NCBI RefSeq assembly: GCF_003319125.1 | Contig: NZ_QOHG01000013.1 | Span: 62,001-126,000, forward strand | Source of the DNA: Blastococcus sp. TF02A-26 | GTDB taxonomy: Bacteria; Actinomycetota; Actinomycetes; Mycobacteriales; Geodermatophilaceae | Direction: 5' to 3' | DNA: 64,000 nucleotides | In this document: piece by piece, positions 50,337-57,935 of the stretch | Numbering within the stretch: position 1 is the stretch's first letter | How the letters are laid out: every line of letters begins with the position of its first letter | The notes under the pieces: generated by a model | What the model saw: only the letters and a program-made list of their open reading frames with translations | Told to the model about the DNA's origin: nothing | Database searches by the model: none | Position numbers and translations under genes: made by a program

Positions 50337-51002
50337 GTGCTCTACGCCGTCGCGAGGTTCGTGCTGCGACCGCTGGCCCGCGCCGTCCTGCGCATCTCCG
50401 TCACCGGCCGGGAGCACGTGCCGGCCTCCGGCGCCGTGATCCTCGCCAGCAACCACCTGTCGTTCATCGACAGCATGGTCATCCCGCTGGCCGCCCCGCG
50501 TCAGGTCCGCTACCTGGCCAAGGCCGAGTACTTCACGACTCCGGGGCTCGGCGGCTGGGTGACCCGCACCCTGTTCACCGCGCTGGGCGCCCTGCCGGTG
50601 GAGCGCGAGACCCACCGGGCCGCGCAGGCCGCGCTCGACACCGCCCTGGGCGTGCTGCACGACGAGGGCGCCTTCGGCATCTACCCCGAGGGCACCCGCT
50701 CCCGCGACGGCCGGCTGGCCCGGGGCAAGACGGGCGTCGCCTGGCTCGCGCTGACCGCCGACTGCCCCGTCGTCCCGGTGGCGGTGCACGGCACGGACCG
50801 GGTCCAGCCGGTCGGGGCGACCTGGCCGCGGCCGCACCGGGTCTCGGTCACCTTCGGCCCGCCGCTGACCTTCCCCGAGCACCGCGGCGCGGCCCGCAAC
50901 GGCCGCGCCCGCCGCGAGGTGACCGACCGGATCATGGAGGCGATCGCCGGGCTGTCCGGGCAGGAGAAGGCCGGGTGGGGCGACCCGCGCGAGGCCGCGT
51001 GA
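50337..51002 (+). CDS. plsC: 1-acyl-sn-glycerol-3-phosphate acyltransferase (PlsC family)
   Basis: A 221-aa membrane-associated acyltransferase of phospholipid synthesis. The catalytic H-x4-D is in [11 protein letters not shown] (about residues 38-48), and the acyl-acceptor motif is [15 protein letters not shown]. An N-terminal hydrophobic or amphipathic stretch anchors it. The start follows GAGGCGCGGCC, and the stop overlaps the GTG of cobQ, coupling an unrelated lipid gene to cobalamin synthesis. Confidence 0.88.
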   Translation: MLYAVARFVLRPLARAVLRISVTGREHVPASGAVILASNHLSFIDSMVIPLAAPRQVRYLAKAEYFTTPGLGGWVTRTLFTALGALPVERETHRAAQAALDTALGVLHDEGAFGIYPEGTRSRDGRLARGKTGVAWLALTADCPVVPVAVHGTDRVQPVGATWPRPHRVSVTFGPPLTFPEHRGAARNGRARREVTDRIMEAIAGLSGQEKAGWGDPREAA

Positions 51003-52498
51003 GCGGCGCGCTCCTGGTCGCCGGCACCACCTCCGACGCGGGGAAGTCCGTCGTCACCGCGGGGATCTGCCGCTGGCTGGCGCGCCAGGGCGTCTCCGTG
51101 GCGCCGTTCAAGGCGCAGAACATGAGCAACAACTCGATGGTGACCGCCGACGGCGCCGAGATCGGCCGCGCGCAGGTCATGCAGGCCGCGGCGGCGCGGG
51201 TCGAGCCCGAGGCGCACATGAACCCGGTGCTGCTCAAGCCCGGCGGGGAGAACTCGTCGCAGGTGGTCGTGCTGGGTCGGCCGGTCGCCGAAGTGACGGC
51301 GCTGTCCTACCGGCCGATGAAGGCCGCGCTGCTCGAGCAGGTCCTGGCCTCGCTGGCCGAGCTGCGCTCGCGGTTCGACGTCGTCGTCTGCGAGGGCGCC
51401 GGCTCCCCCACCGAGATCAACCTGCGGGCCGACGACATCGCCAACATGGGGCTGGCGACGGCGGCGCGGCTGCCCGTGGTGGTGGTCGGCGACATCGACC
51501 GGGGCGGGGTGTTCGCCGCGCTGTACGGCACGGTCGCGCTCATGCCGCCGGCCGACCAGCGACTGGTCGCCGGGTTCCTGGTCAACAAGTTCCGCGGGGA
51601 CGCCCGCCTGCTCGCCCCCGGGCTGGACGAGCTGGCCCGGCTCACCGGCCGGCCGACGCTCGGGGTGCTCCCCTGGCTGCCCGGGGCGGCCGTCGACGTC
51701 GAGGACTCCCTCGGCGTGCCCACCGGCGTCTCGTCGGCCGGTCCGCCGCACGGGGAGGAGGTGCTGCGCGTCTCGGTGGCCCGGCTCCCCCGGCTGTCGA
51801 ACTTCACCGACCTCGACGCGCTGGCCGCCGAACCCGGCGTCCTCGTGCGGTACGCGACCCGACCCGAGGAGCTGGCCGACGCCGACCTGGTGGTGCTGCC
51901 CGGCACGCGGTCCACCGTCGCCGACCTCCGCTGGCTGCGGGAGACCGGGCTGGCCGACGCGGTGCTGCGGCGGGCCGCCGAGGGGCGGCCGGTGCTCGGC
52001 ATCTGCGGCGGTCACCAGATGCTGGCCCGCACCATCACCGACGACGTCGAGTCGCGGGCCGGGGTGGTCCCCGGGCTGGGGCTGCTCCCGGCCGACGTCG
52101 TCTTCGCCCCGGAGAAGACCCTCGGCCGGCCGGAGGGGACGGCGCTGGGGGTGCCGGTGCGCGGGTACGAGATCCACCACGGCGTGGTCGCGCTCGACGA
52201 CTCCGCCGAGCCCTTCCTCGACGGCGCCCGCGCGGGGGCGGTGTGGGGCACCACCTGGCACGGGGCGCTGGAGGGCGACGAGTTCCGCCGCGCCTTCCTC
52301 GCCGAGGTCGCCCGGGCGGCCGGACGGCGGTTCGTCGCCGCGCCGGACACCTCGTTCGCCGCCGTCCGGGAGGCCCGGCTCGACGCCCTCGGCGACCTGG
52401 TCGCCGAGCACGCCGACACCGACGCGCTGTGGCGGCTGGTCGAGTCCGGCCCGCCCGGGGACCTGCCGCTGCTCGGGCCGGGCGCCGGGTCCCGCTGA
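50999..52498 (+). CDS. cobQ: Cobyric acid synthase
   Basis: A 499-aa glutamine-dependent amidotransferase that amidates four carboxylates of adenosylcobyrinate a,c-diamide. The N-terminal dethiobiotin-synthetase-like domain has [10 protein letters not shown] (P-loop) and [13 protein letters not shown]. The class I glutaminase domain has the nucleophile in GICGGHQML, and [10 protein letters not shown] is typical of the C-terminal part. The GTG at 50999 overlaps the plsC stop. Confidence 0.95.
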   Translation: MSGALLVAGTTSDAGKSVVTAGICRWLARQGVSVAPFKAQNMSNNSMVTADGAEIGRAQVMQAAAARVEPEAHMNPVLLKPGGENSSQVVVLGRPVAEVTALSYRPMKAALLEQVLASLAELRSRFDVVVCEGAGSPTEINLRADDIANMGLATAARLPVVVVGDIDRGGVFAALYGTVALMPPADQRLVAGFLVNKFRGDARLLAPGLDELARLTGRPTLGVLPWLPGAAVDVEDSLGVPTGVSSAGPPHGEEVLRVSVARLPRLSNFTDLDALAAEPGVLVRYATRPEELADADLVVLPGTRSTVADLRWLRETGLADAVLRRAAEGRPVLGICGGHQMLARTITDDVESRAGVVPGLGLLPADVVFAPEKTLGRPEGTALGVPVRGYEIHHGVVALDDSAEPFLDGARAGAVWGTTWHGALEGDEFRRAFLAEVARAAGRRFVAAPDTSFAAVREARLDALGDLVAEHADTDALWRLVESGPPGDLPLLGPGAGSR

Positions 52499-52516
52499 GG
52501 TGTCGGGGGGCCGGGC

Positions 52517-52522
52517 TACCGT
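52517..52522 (+). promoter_or_regulatory. -10 element of the PPOX flavoprotein gene
   Basis: TACCGT with a 6-nt gap to the GTG at 52529 and no Shine-Dalgarno; the spacing fits a leaderless transcript. Confidence 0.5.
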
Positions 52523-52528
52523 TCGTCC

Positions 52529-53125
52529 GTGAGCAGCCCCGAGGCACTGGCCGTCTACCGCGAGCCGAACCGGATCCCGCTGGACAAGGTGATCGACCGG
52601 ATCGACTCGCACTGCCGGGCGTTCATCGAGATCTCCCCCTGGGCGACGCTGGCCACCGCCGACGCCGACGGCTGGCCCGACGTCTCGCCCCGCGGCGGCG
52701 AGCGCGGCTTCGTCAAGGTCCTCGACGAGCACCGGCTGGTCCTCCCCGACCGCCCGGGCAACAACCGGATCGACAGCCTGCGCAACATCGCCGCCAACCC
52801 GAAGGTGGCGCTGATGTTCCTGGTGCCGCGGATCGAGGAGGTCCTGCGGGTCTACGGGACGGCGACCATCGTGGGCCCCGACGACGTCGGCCTGGACCTG
52901 ACCGAGTTCGGCAAGGCGCCGCTGTCGGTGCTCGTCGTGGACGTGCAGCGGGCGTACTTCCAGTGTGCGAAGTCGCTGATCCGCTCCGGGATGTGGGCGC
53001 CGGACAGCTGGGGTGACCGCGGCGACTTCCCGGCGATCGGGAAGGTCTTCCGCGACCACTGCGACCTGCCGGCGCCCCTCCCGCCGGACGACGTCCTGCG
53101 CGCCGGGCTGCTGCCGGAGCTCTGA
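52529..53125 (+). CDS. FMN-dependent PPOX-type flavoprotein (MSMEG_1061-like)
   Basis: A 198-aa split-barrel protein of the pyridoxamine-phosphate-oxidase-like superfamily. TLATADADGWPDVSPRGGERGFV and LPDRPGNNRIDSLRNIAANP are the flavin-binding blocks, with AYFQCAKSLIRSGMW near the end. The reaction is unknown; members oxidise or reduce small molecules with FMN. It is transcribed alone after cobQ from a probable leaderless promoter and converges on the reductase gene. Confidence 0.82.
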   Translation: MSSPEALAVYREPNRIPLDKVIDRIDSHCRAFIEISPWATLATADADGWPDVSPRGGERGFVKVLDEHRLVLPDRPGNNRIDSLRNIAANPKVALMFLVPRIEEVLRVYGTATIVGPDDVGLDLTEFGKAPLSVLVVDVQRAYFQCAKSLIRSGMWAPDSWGDRGDFPAIGKVFRDHCDLPAPLPPDDVLRAGLLPEL

Positions 53126-53137
53126 GCGCCGCCTGTG

Positions 53138-53761
53138 CTACCGCCGGCGCACGGCGTAGGTCAGGTGCGTCACCCGCGACGACGGCGCCGCCGAGCCGAC
53201 CTGCTCCAGGGCGATGCGGCCGGCGTCCACGCCCTCGAAGATCCGCACGCCGGCGCCGAACAGGACGGGCGAGAGCGCGATCGTGAACTCGTCGACCAGG
53301 CCGGCGTTGAGGAACTGCAGGATCGTCTCGCCACCGCCGGCGATGCGGACGTCCCGGTCACCGGCGGCCTCGCGGGCCCGGTCCAGCGCGGCCTCGATGC
53401 CGTCGGTCACGAAGGAGAACGTGGTCCCGCCCGGCCGTACCCAGGGCTCGCGCTCCCGGTGCGTCACGACGACGACCGGGTGGCGGAACGGCGGCGACTC
53501 CGGCCACATCCGCTCGCCGGCGTCGAACATCCGCCGGCCCATGACGCTGGCCCCGGTGCGCTCGAAGGTCTCCCGCACGATGTCGTCGTCGCGGCCCTCC
53601 TCGCCGCCGCCGCCCAGCTGCAGGCGTTCCCGGAAGGACCGCTGCGGGAAGACCCAGCCCTGCAGTTCCATCCACCGCCGCCCCATGAGCTCCGACAGCG
53701 ACTCCGGGGCGATGTAGCCGTCCAGCGACATGGACACGCTGAAGAACACCATGCCGGCCAT
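53138..53761 (-). CDS. Dihydrofolate-reductase-family (RibD C-terminal-like) reductase
   Basis: A 207-aa protein. FSVSMSLDGYIAPE at the N-terminus, ASVMGRRMFDAGERMWP, VVVTHRERE, and DVRIAGGGETILQFLNAGLVDE with ALSPVLFGAGVRIFEG mark the RibD-C/DHFR-like NADPH reductase family, often of unknown substrate. The ATG at 53761 overlaps the TGA of the AHSA1-type gene in a TGATG junction, so three genes (ArsR, AHSA1, reductase) form one operon. Confidence 0.85.
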   Translation of the reverse strand: MAGMVFFSVSMSLDGYIAPESLSELMGRRWMELQGWVFPQRSFRERLQLGGGGEEGRDDDIVRETFERTGASVMGRRMFDAGERMWPESPPFRHPVVVVTHREREPWVRPGGTTFSFVTDGIEAALDRAREAAGDRDVRIAGGGETILQFLNAGLVDEFTIALSPVLFGAGVRIFEGVDAGRIALEQVGSAAPSSRVTHLTYAVRRR

Positions 53762-54237
53762 CAGCGACCGCTCCCGGTGACGTAGGCGGCCAGGTTGCCC
53801 AGCGTCTGCTCGCCACCCTCGACCGCGTGGTACTCCTCCACGGCCCGGTCCCGCAGCTCCCGGGTGGGGAACAGCGTGCGCATCTCGATCCGGGTCGCCG
53901 CACCCTCGGGCTCGAACGTCAGGACCGACTCGAACGCGTCCGGGTCCCCGCGGTACTCGCCGTGGAGCAGCGCGATCCGCTCCGGCGGGACGATCTCGGT
54001 CCAGGAGATCCACTCGGGGTAGTCCGTGCCGTCCGGTCCGTGCATCACGAACTCCCAGACGCCGCCCTCGCGGAACTCGAAGGACGTCGTGGTGGTGGTG
54101 AACCCCGTCGGCCCCCACCACTGGGAGAGGTGCCGGACCTCGGTGAAGGCCTCGAACACCACCTCCCGCGGTGCGTCGACCACCCGGGAGACGACGACCT
54201 CGCGATCGGCCGTCGTCCCTCGTTCCGTCGTGCTCAT
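53761..54237 (-). CDS. SRPBCC / AHSA1-like domain protein
   Basis: A 158-aa START-like fold protein with VVDAPREVVFEAFTEVRHLSQWWGP-type N-terminal helix and strand, WEFVMHGPDGTDYPEWISW, and GGEQTLGNLAAYV at the end. These soluble hydrophobic-cavity proteins frequently sit downstream of ArsR regulators; the ligand is unknown. The ATG at 54237 overlaps the arsR-type stop (ATGA). A 33-codon upstream extension only shadows that gene. Confidence 0.85.
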   Translation of the reverse strand: MSTTERGTTADREVVVSRVVDAPREVVFEAFTEVRHLSQWWGPTGFTTTTTSFEFREGGVWEFVMHGPDGTDYPEWISWTEIVPPERIALLHGEYRGDPDAFESVLTFEPEGAATRIEMRTLFPTRELRDRAVEEYHAVEGGEQTLGNLAAYVTGSGR

Positions 54238-54584
54238 CGGCTCTCGTCCTCCTGCCGGGTCCGGTCGAGGTGCTGGACGTAGGCGTCCAGCCGGTCGAAG
54301 CTCTCGTTCCAGAAGTGCTCGAAGCCGCCGACCCACTCGGAGATCGGCCGCAGGCCGCGGGCGTCCAGGCCGTAGAGGCGCTGCCTGCCCTCCCCCCGGA
54401 CCCGCACCAGCCCGACCTCCCGGAGCACGCGCAGGTGCTTGGAGGCCCCCGGCTGGCTCATCCCCAGCTCGCGGGCCAGGTCGGTCACCGGCCGCTCCCC
54501 CGCCCGCAGCAGCACGAGGATGTCCCGGCGCTGCGGTTCGGCGATGGCGTTGAACGCGTCCGAGGTGGTCGCTGCACGTGCCAT
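54234..54584 (-). CDS. ArsR-family transcriptional regulator
   Basis: A 116-aa winged-helix repressor. AIAEPQRRDILVLLRAGE is the N-terminal helix region, DLARELGMSQPGASKHLRVL is the recognition helix and VRGEGRQRLYGLD is the wing. No metal-binding Cys pair is visible, so a non-metal signal is more likely. The ATG at 54584 is preferred over one four codons upstream. A perfect 16-bp palindrome lies 13 bp before it, probably the autoregulatory operator. Heads the ArsR-AHSA1-reductase operon. Confidence 0.88.
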   Translation of the reverse strand: MARAATTSDAFNAIAEPQRRDILVLLRAGERPVTDLARELGMSQPGASKHLRVLREVGLVRVRGEGRQRLYGLDARGLRPISEWVGGFEHFWNESFDRLDAYVQHLDRTRQEDESR

Positions 54585-54596
54585 GCCGAGAAACAT

Positions 54597-54612
54597 ATAC
54601 CGATATCGGTAT
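54597..54612. promoter_or_regulatory. ArsR operator palindrome
   Basis: ATACCGATATCGGTAT is a perfect 16-bp palindrome and one of the most AT-rich spots in the region. It lies immediately upstream of the ArsR start and overlaps a TATATG -10-like element on the reverse strand. Confidence 0.7.
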
Positions 54613-54664
54613 GCGTCAAGCCGTCGACGACTCCTGTCGCCCCCCGGCCCTACCCTCCCGGCGC

Positions 54665-55090
54665 ATGGCGACCGACTTGCAGGTGACGATCGACTCCCTG
54701 GACCCGCACGTCCTGGCCGACTGGTGGGCCGAGGCGCTCGGCTGGGAGGTCGAGCCGCAGGACGCGGACTTCATCCGCCGGATGGTGGCCGAGGGCCACG
54801 CGAGCGAGGACGACACGACGACCCACCGCGGCGCGCTCGTCTGGCGCCTCGGGACGGCGCTGCGGTCCCCCGACCCCGGGCGGCCCCGGGTGCTGTTCCA
54901 GCGGACGACGGAGCCGAAGACGGTCAAGAATCGGGTGCACCTGGACCTGCACGTCGGAGCCGACCGGCGGGAGGCCGAGGTGGCGCGACTGCTCGCCGCG
55001 GGCGCTCGGGAGCTCTGGCGCGCCGGTCAGGGGCCGCTGGAGTGGGTCACCCTCGCCGATCCGGAGGGCAACGAGTTCTGCGTCGCCTGA
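54665..55090 (+). CDS. VOC (glyoxalase-like) domain protein
   Basis: A 141-aa protein with the vicinal-oxygen-chelate fold pattern: VTIDSLDPHVLADWWAEALGW at the start, VLFQRTTEPKTVKNRVHLDL in the middle and WVTLADPEGNEFCVA at the end. It may bind or modify a small hydrophobic compound or antibiotic; the actual activity is unknown. TACCCT at 54651-54656 is a likely -10 8 nt before the ATG. It diverges from the ArsR operon, so the palindrome at 54597 may also influence it. Confidence 0.82.
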   Translation: MATDLQVTIDSLDPHVLADWWAEALGWEVEPQDADFIRRMVAEGHASEDDTTTHRGALVWRLGTALRSPDPGRPRVLFQRTTEPKTVKNRVHLDLHVGADRREAEVARLLAAGARELWRAGQGPLEWVTLADPEGNEFCVA

Positions 55091-55117
55091 CCCGCCGGGC
55101 GGTGGTGCCGCTCGGGG

Positions 55118-55315
55118 TCAGCCGGCCCGGAGGTCCCTTGCGAGCCGGCGGGAGGCGACGGTGCGCTCGGCCGCGGCCCGGCTGCGGTCCCGTCTGCGCC
55201 GCCGCTCGGTGCCCAGGTATCGGGCATCCTCGACCAGCTGGAAGGCGGCCAGCACGCTGGCCTTCACCTCGCGCGGCCGGAAGGCGTGCGGCGGGACGGG
55301 CTCGGCCGAGGTCAT
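55118..55315 (-). CDS. Small basic protein of unknown function
   Basis: A 65-aa protein, MTSAEPVPPHAFRPREV followed by an Ala-rich helix (SVLAAFQLVEDARYLG) and a very Arg-rich tail (ERRRRRDRSRAAAER). GAGGAGAGG precedes the ATG at 55315. No known family. It may bind nucleic acid through the basic tail; that is inference from composition. Confidence 0.58.
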   Translation of the reverse strand: MTSAEPVPPHAFRPREVKASVLAAFQLVEDARYLGTERRRRRDRSRAAAERTVASRRLARDLRAG

Positions 55316-55474
55316 GGGCCTCTCCTCTCGGAACGGCCCCCAGACCGTTCCGAGACACATGGTGCCCCCCTATCGGCGTTCCGAACCAGATCCGTGACCA
55401 ATTGATGCCGATGTGTCACGAGTGACATCCGGGGCGGTCCGCCGGTCCCCCGGGCCACCCCGGCCGCGGCTCCG

Positions 55475-55480
55475 TACGGT
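55475..55480 (+). promoter_or_regulatory. -10 element of the PemK/MazF-like gene
   Basis: TACGGT ends exactly 6 nt before the ATG at 55487, with no ribosome site between them. Leaderless initiation is likely. Confidence 0.5.
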
Positions 55481-55486
55481 GCCCGC

Positions 55487-55984
55487 ATGGCCTCTCTCGG
55501 ACGGCGCCTGGTCGCGCTCGTGCGCACCGCACTCGACTCGCGGACCCGCGTCGGCCGGGGCCGGCCGCCGCAGGCCACGACCGCCGTCCACGGGCCGGAC
55601 GAGGTCGACGTGGAGTACCGCCCGCGCGACGACGACCGCCCGGATCCGGGTGAGGTCGTGTGGGCGTGGGTGCCCTACGACGAGGGCGACGGCCGCGGCA
55701 AGGACCGCCCGGTGCTGGTCATCGGCCGCCGGGGCGGCTCGCTGCTCGGGCTGATGCTGACCAGCAAGGACCACGACCGCGACGCCGCCGACGAGGCCCG
55801 CCACGGACGCGTCTGGATGGACGTCGGCACCGGCGCGTGGGACTCCCGCCGGCGCCCCAGCGAGGTGCGGCTGGACCGCCTGGTGGTGCTCGAGCCGACC
55901 GCCGTGCGGCGCGAGGGGGCGGCGATGGGCCGCGCCCTGTTCGACGAGGTCGTCGCCGCCGCCCGCCGCACCCAGGGCTGGTGA
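55487..55984 (+). CDS. PemK/MazF-like domain protein, solitary
   Basis: A 165-aa protein. Residues of about 54-140 resemble the MazF/PemK beta-barrel: GEVVWAWVPYDEGDGRGKDR, PVLVIGRRG, GLMLTSKDHD, and EVRLDRLVVLEP. The N-terminal 50 residues are basic and unrelated. No antitoxin-like gene is adjacent on either side, so it may be a domesticated or housekeeping member rather than half of a toxin-antitoxin pair. The start is supported by the -10 at fixed 6-nt spacing. Confidence 0.75.
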   Translation: MASLGRRLVALVRTALDSRTRVGRGRPPQATTAVHGPDEVDVEYRPRDDDRPDPGEVVWAWVPYDEGDGRGKDRPVLVIGRRGGSLLGLMLTSKDHDRDAADEARHGRVWMDVGTGAWDSRRRPSEVRLDRLVVLEPTAVRREGAAMGRALFDEVVAAARRTQGW

Positions 55985-56003
55985 CCGGCCGACGGTCCCT
56001 GCC

Positions 56004-57545
56004 TCAGGCGACGGCCGTCAGCGGTCCGCCGCCGCTCTCGGCTGCCAGTCGTCGGACGAGGTCGCGGTGGCCGAGGAGTGCCCACACGACGTGGTGGAGG
56101 TCCATGCGCTCACCGTTGACGTGCAGGGCGTCGGGGAGCTCGGGCTCGGCGTCGGCGAAGAGCAGCCGACCGATCGACGCAGGGCCGGTCGGTTCCTCGT
56201 CCTCGGGCACCGGTCGGGGGACCGACTGCGGCGATCCCGGCGCTCCCGCGGGAACGCCCGGGCGGCGGGCGCGGAGCTGGTCGATGGGGTGGACGCCCGC
56301 GTAGACGTCGTCGGCCCCGGGCCGGTCGAGGACGTCCGGCGCGTCCAGACCCGCCCTGAAGGCCGCGTCGGCCCGGCCCCAGACGCGCCGCCCGTCGGGA
56401 GTGAGCGCGATCAGCTCGCCGTCGCGGCGGTGCAGGACGAGGTCGAGGTCGTGCACGAGGCCGTGGTCGGCATCGCAGAGCAGGGCCATGTTGGAGACGT
56501 CGGTGGCGCCACCGAACAGCCAGTGCCGCAGGTGGTGGGCGTGCAGGCGCTCGATCCGGGTCTCGGGGCAGCCGGGACGGGAACAGCCGCCGTCCCGCCG
56601 GTACAGGGCCCGACGCTGGGCACGGGTGGCGAATCGGCGGGCGCGGCCGACGGCGAGAGGTTCCCGGCCGCGCTCGAGCATCGCCACGACCGTGGCCTCG
56701 CAGAGCATCCGCCGGACCTGGCTCGGGTGCAGCGCGGGCCCGCCCTCGATGTGCGCCGCACCGGCCGCGGCGTCGTCCGCGAGCACGGCGGCGTCGACGT
56801 GCACGACGACCTCTCGTCGCGGCGGGTCGCCGGCCCGACGGTCGGCGTCCGCGGCCGCAGCTGCCAGCCGGCCCAGCGCGGCGCACCGTCGAGCGGTCGT
56901 GCGCTCCCGGGCGAGCGCGACCTCGTCGTCCTCGGCGAGTCCGTCGGGGACACCCTCGCTCACGGCCCGGTTCCCCGCGCCGCCGGCGCGTTCCCGGCGA
57001 GCGGCGCGCTCGGCCAGCGAGTCGACCCCGGTGAGGAAGGCGGCGCCGGTCTCCGCATCGAGGCGCAGCCGGACGTCGAGCATGCCGTCGTCGTCCCAGG
57101 AGTACTCGAAGCGCATCCTGTCGCGCACGGTCCGCGGGGCCGGGGCCTCGTCCCGGCGCCACTCCCGGACGACGCGTTCCAGCTGTGACGCCGTCGTCTC
57201 GTGGGCCAACTCCAGCAGCACACCCTCGGTCGCCCGGTCGGCGACCCGGGTGATCGCGCGGACCTTCGAGTAGGACAGACGCCCGCCCGCGAAGGCCGCC
57301 GTCGTGGCCGGCAGATCCGTCAGGGCCCGTGCGACGCGGACGTGCTCGCGGGCGGCGCCCGTCGACAACCCGCACTGCCACGCCAGCCAGTGCGCGCACG
57401 AACGGATGCCGTACCCACCCCAGCCCTCGCGCCGGTCGAACTCCGCGACCAGCCCCAGCCAGGTGGCCGTCGCCGCCGCCAGCCGCACCGCCCCGCTGGT
57501 GATCCGCCGCGCCAGCTCGTCCAACGGCAGCTCCGTCGATGCCAT
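56004..57545 (-). CDS. DUF222 / 13E12-type HNH endonuclease
   Basis: A 513-aa protein. The N-terminal DUF222 region (about 1-330) includes WLAWQCGLSTGAAREHVRVA and LSYSKVRAITRVAD. The HNH nuclease motif follows near 345-395: CSRPGCPETRIERLHAHHL, HWLFGGATDVSNMALLC and HHGLVHD-like ADHGLVHDLD. These are abundant in actinobacteria, related to the REP13E12 repeats of mycobacteria. GGGGAGGGG precedes the ATG. A perfect LexA box lies 19 bp upstream, so expression should be DNA-damage inducible. Confidence 0.9.
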   Translation of the reverse strand: MASTELPLDELARRITSGAVRLAAATATWLGLVAEFDRREGWGGYGIRSCAHWLAWQCGLSTGAAREHVRVARALTDLPATTAAFAGGRLSYSKVRAITRVADRATEGVLLELAHETTASQLERVVREWRRDEAPAPRTVRDRMRFEYSWDDDGMLDVRLRLDAETGAAFLTGVDSLAERAARRERAGGAGNRAVSEGVPDGLAEDDEVALARERTTARRCAALGRLAAAAADADRRAGDPPRREVVVHVDAAVLADDAAAGAAHIEGGPALHPSQVRRMLCEATVVAMLERGREPLAVGRARRFATRAQRRALYRRDGGCSRPGCPETRIERLHAHHLRHWLFGGATDVSNMALLCDADHGLVHDLDLVLHRRDGELIALTPDGRRVWGRADAAFRAGLDAPDVLDRPGADDVYAGVHPIDQLRARRPGVPAGAPGSPQSVPRPVPEDEEPTGPASIGRLLFADAEPELPDALHVNGERMDLHHVVWALLGHRDLVRRLAAESGGGPLTAVA

Positions 57546-57563
57546 CGACCCCTCCCCACCACT

Positions 57564-57577
57564 CGAACACGTGTTCG
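57564..57577. promoter_or_regulatory. LexA (SOS) box
   Basis: CGAACACGTGTTCG matches the Gram-positive/mycobacterial SOS consensus (CGAAC-RNRY-GTTCG) at every position and is a perfect 14-bp palindrome. It lies 19 bp upstream of the HNH gene start. Confidence 0.85.
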
Positions 57578-57622
57578 CATGATGGCGGAGGGGTCCGACA
57601 GTTGCTGCAGGTCAGCGCGGAG

Positions 57623-57648
57623 GAGCGTTCCCGCGGGAACGTCCGCTC
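57623..57648 (-). terminator. Palindromic hairpin after the 89-aa gene
   Basis: A perfect 16-bp palindrome CGTTCCCGCGGGAACG (57626-57641) is extended by GAG/CTC ends. It abuts the stop of the small gene at 57647 and precedes the LexA-controlled HNH gene, so it is a probable terminator insulating that promoter. Confidence 0.5.
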
Positions 57649-57916
57649 AGCCGGCCGCCTCGTCGTGGTCGCGGCGGCGGGCCGGCGTGCGGAGGTGGTA
57701 GACGCCGGCCTGCCCGGGGAGCTCCTGCAGGTCGTAGCGGCTCACGACCTTGGGACCGTCGTGCAGGTGCACGTGCGTCACCGTCGGCAGCGGGTCGCCG
57801 TGCCGTGCGGGGCGCACCTCGACGCGGCCGTCGAGCGGGCCGCCGACGAACAGCAGCACGGTGTCGTCGGCCTCCACCTGCTCGGACAGCTCGCTCCCCC
57901 TCGTCGCGTCGGGCAC
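57647..57916 (-). CDS. Small protein of unknown function (89 aa)
   Basis: A compact soluble protein with alternating strands: DTVLLFVGGPLDGRVEVRP, then THVHLHDGPKVVSRYDLQEL and GVYHLRTP. Conserved-looking GGPLDG and HLH segments recur in short actinobacterial hypothetical proteins, function unknown. The GTG at 57916 lies 7 nt after a TACCCT -10 (57929-57924) with no ribosome site, which decides the start. Confidence 0.68.
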   Translation of the reverse strand: MPDATRGSELSEQVEADDTVLLFVGGPLDGRVEVRPARHGDPLPTVTHVHLHDGPKVVSRYDLQELPGQAGVYHLRTPARRRDHDEAAG

Positions 57917-57923
57917 CCGGTCG

Positions 57924-57929
57924 AGGGTA
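57924..57929 (-). promoter_or_regulatory. -10 element of the 89-aa protein gene
   Basis: TACCCT on the reverse strand, 7 nt before the GTG at 57916; leaderless-type arrangement in the 19-bp gap to the upstream membrane-protein gene. Confidence 0.45.
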
Positions 57930-57935
57930 GGCGCG

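Noticed and set aside
55487-55984. Complete toxin-antitoxin module
   Set aside because: Only the MazF-like partner is present; neighbours are a small basic protein on the other strand and the HNH nuclease.
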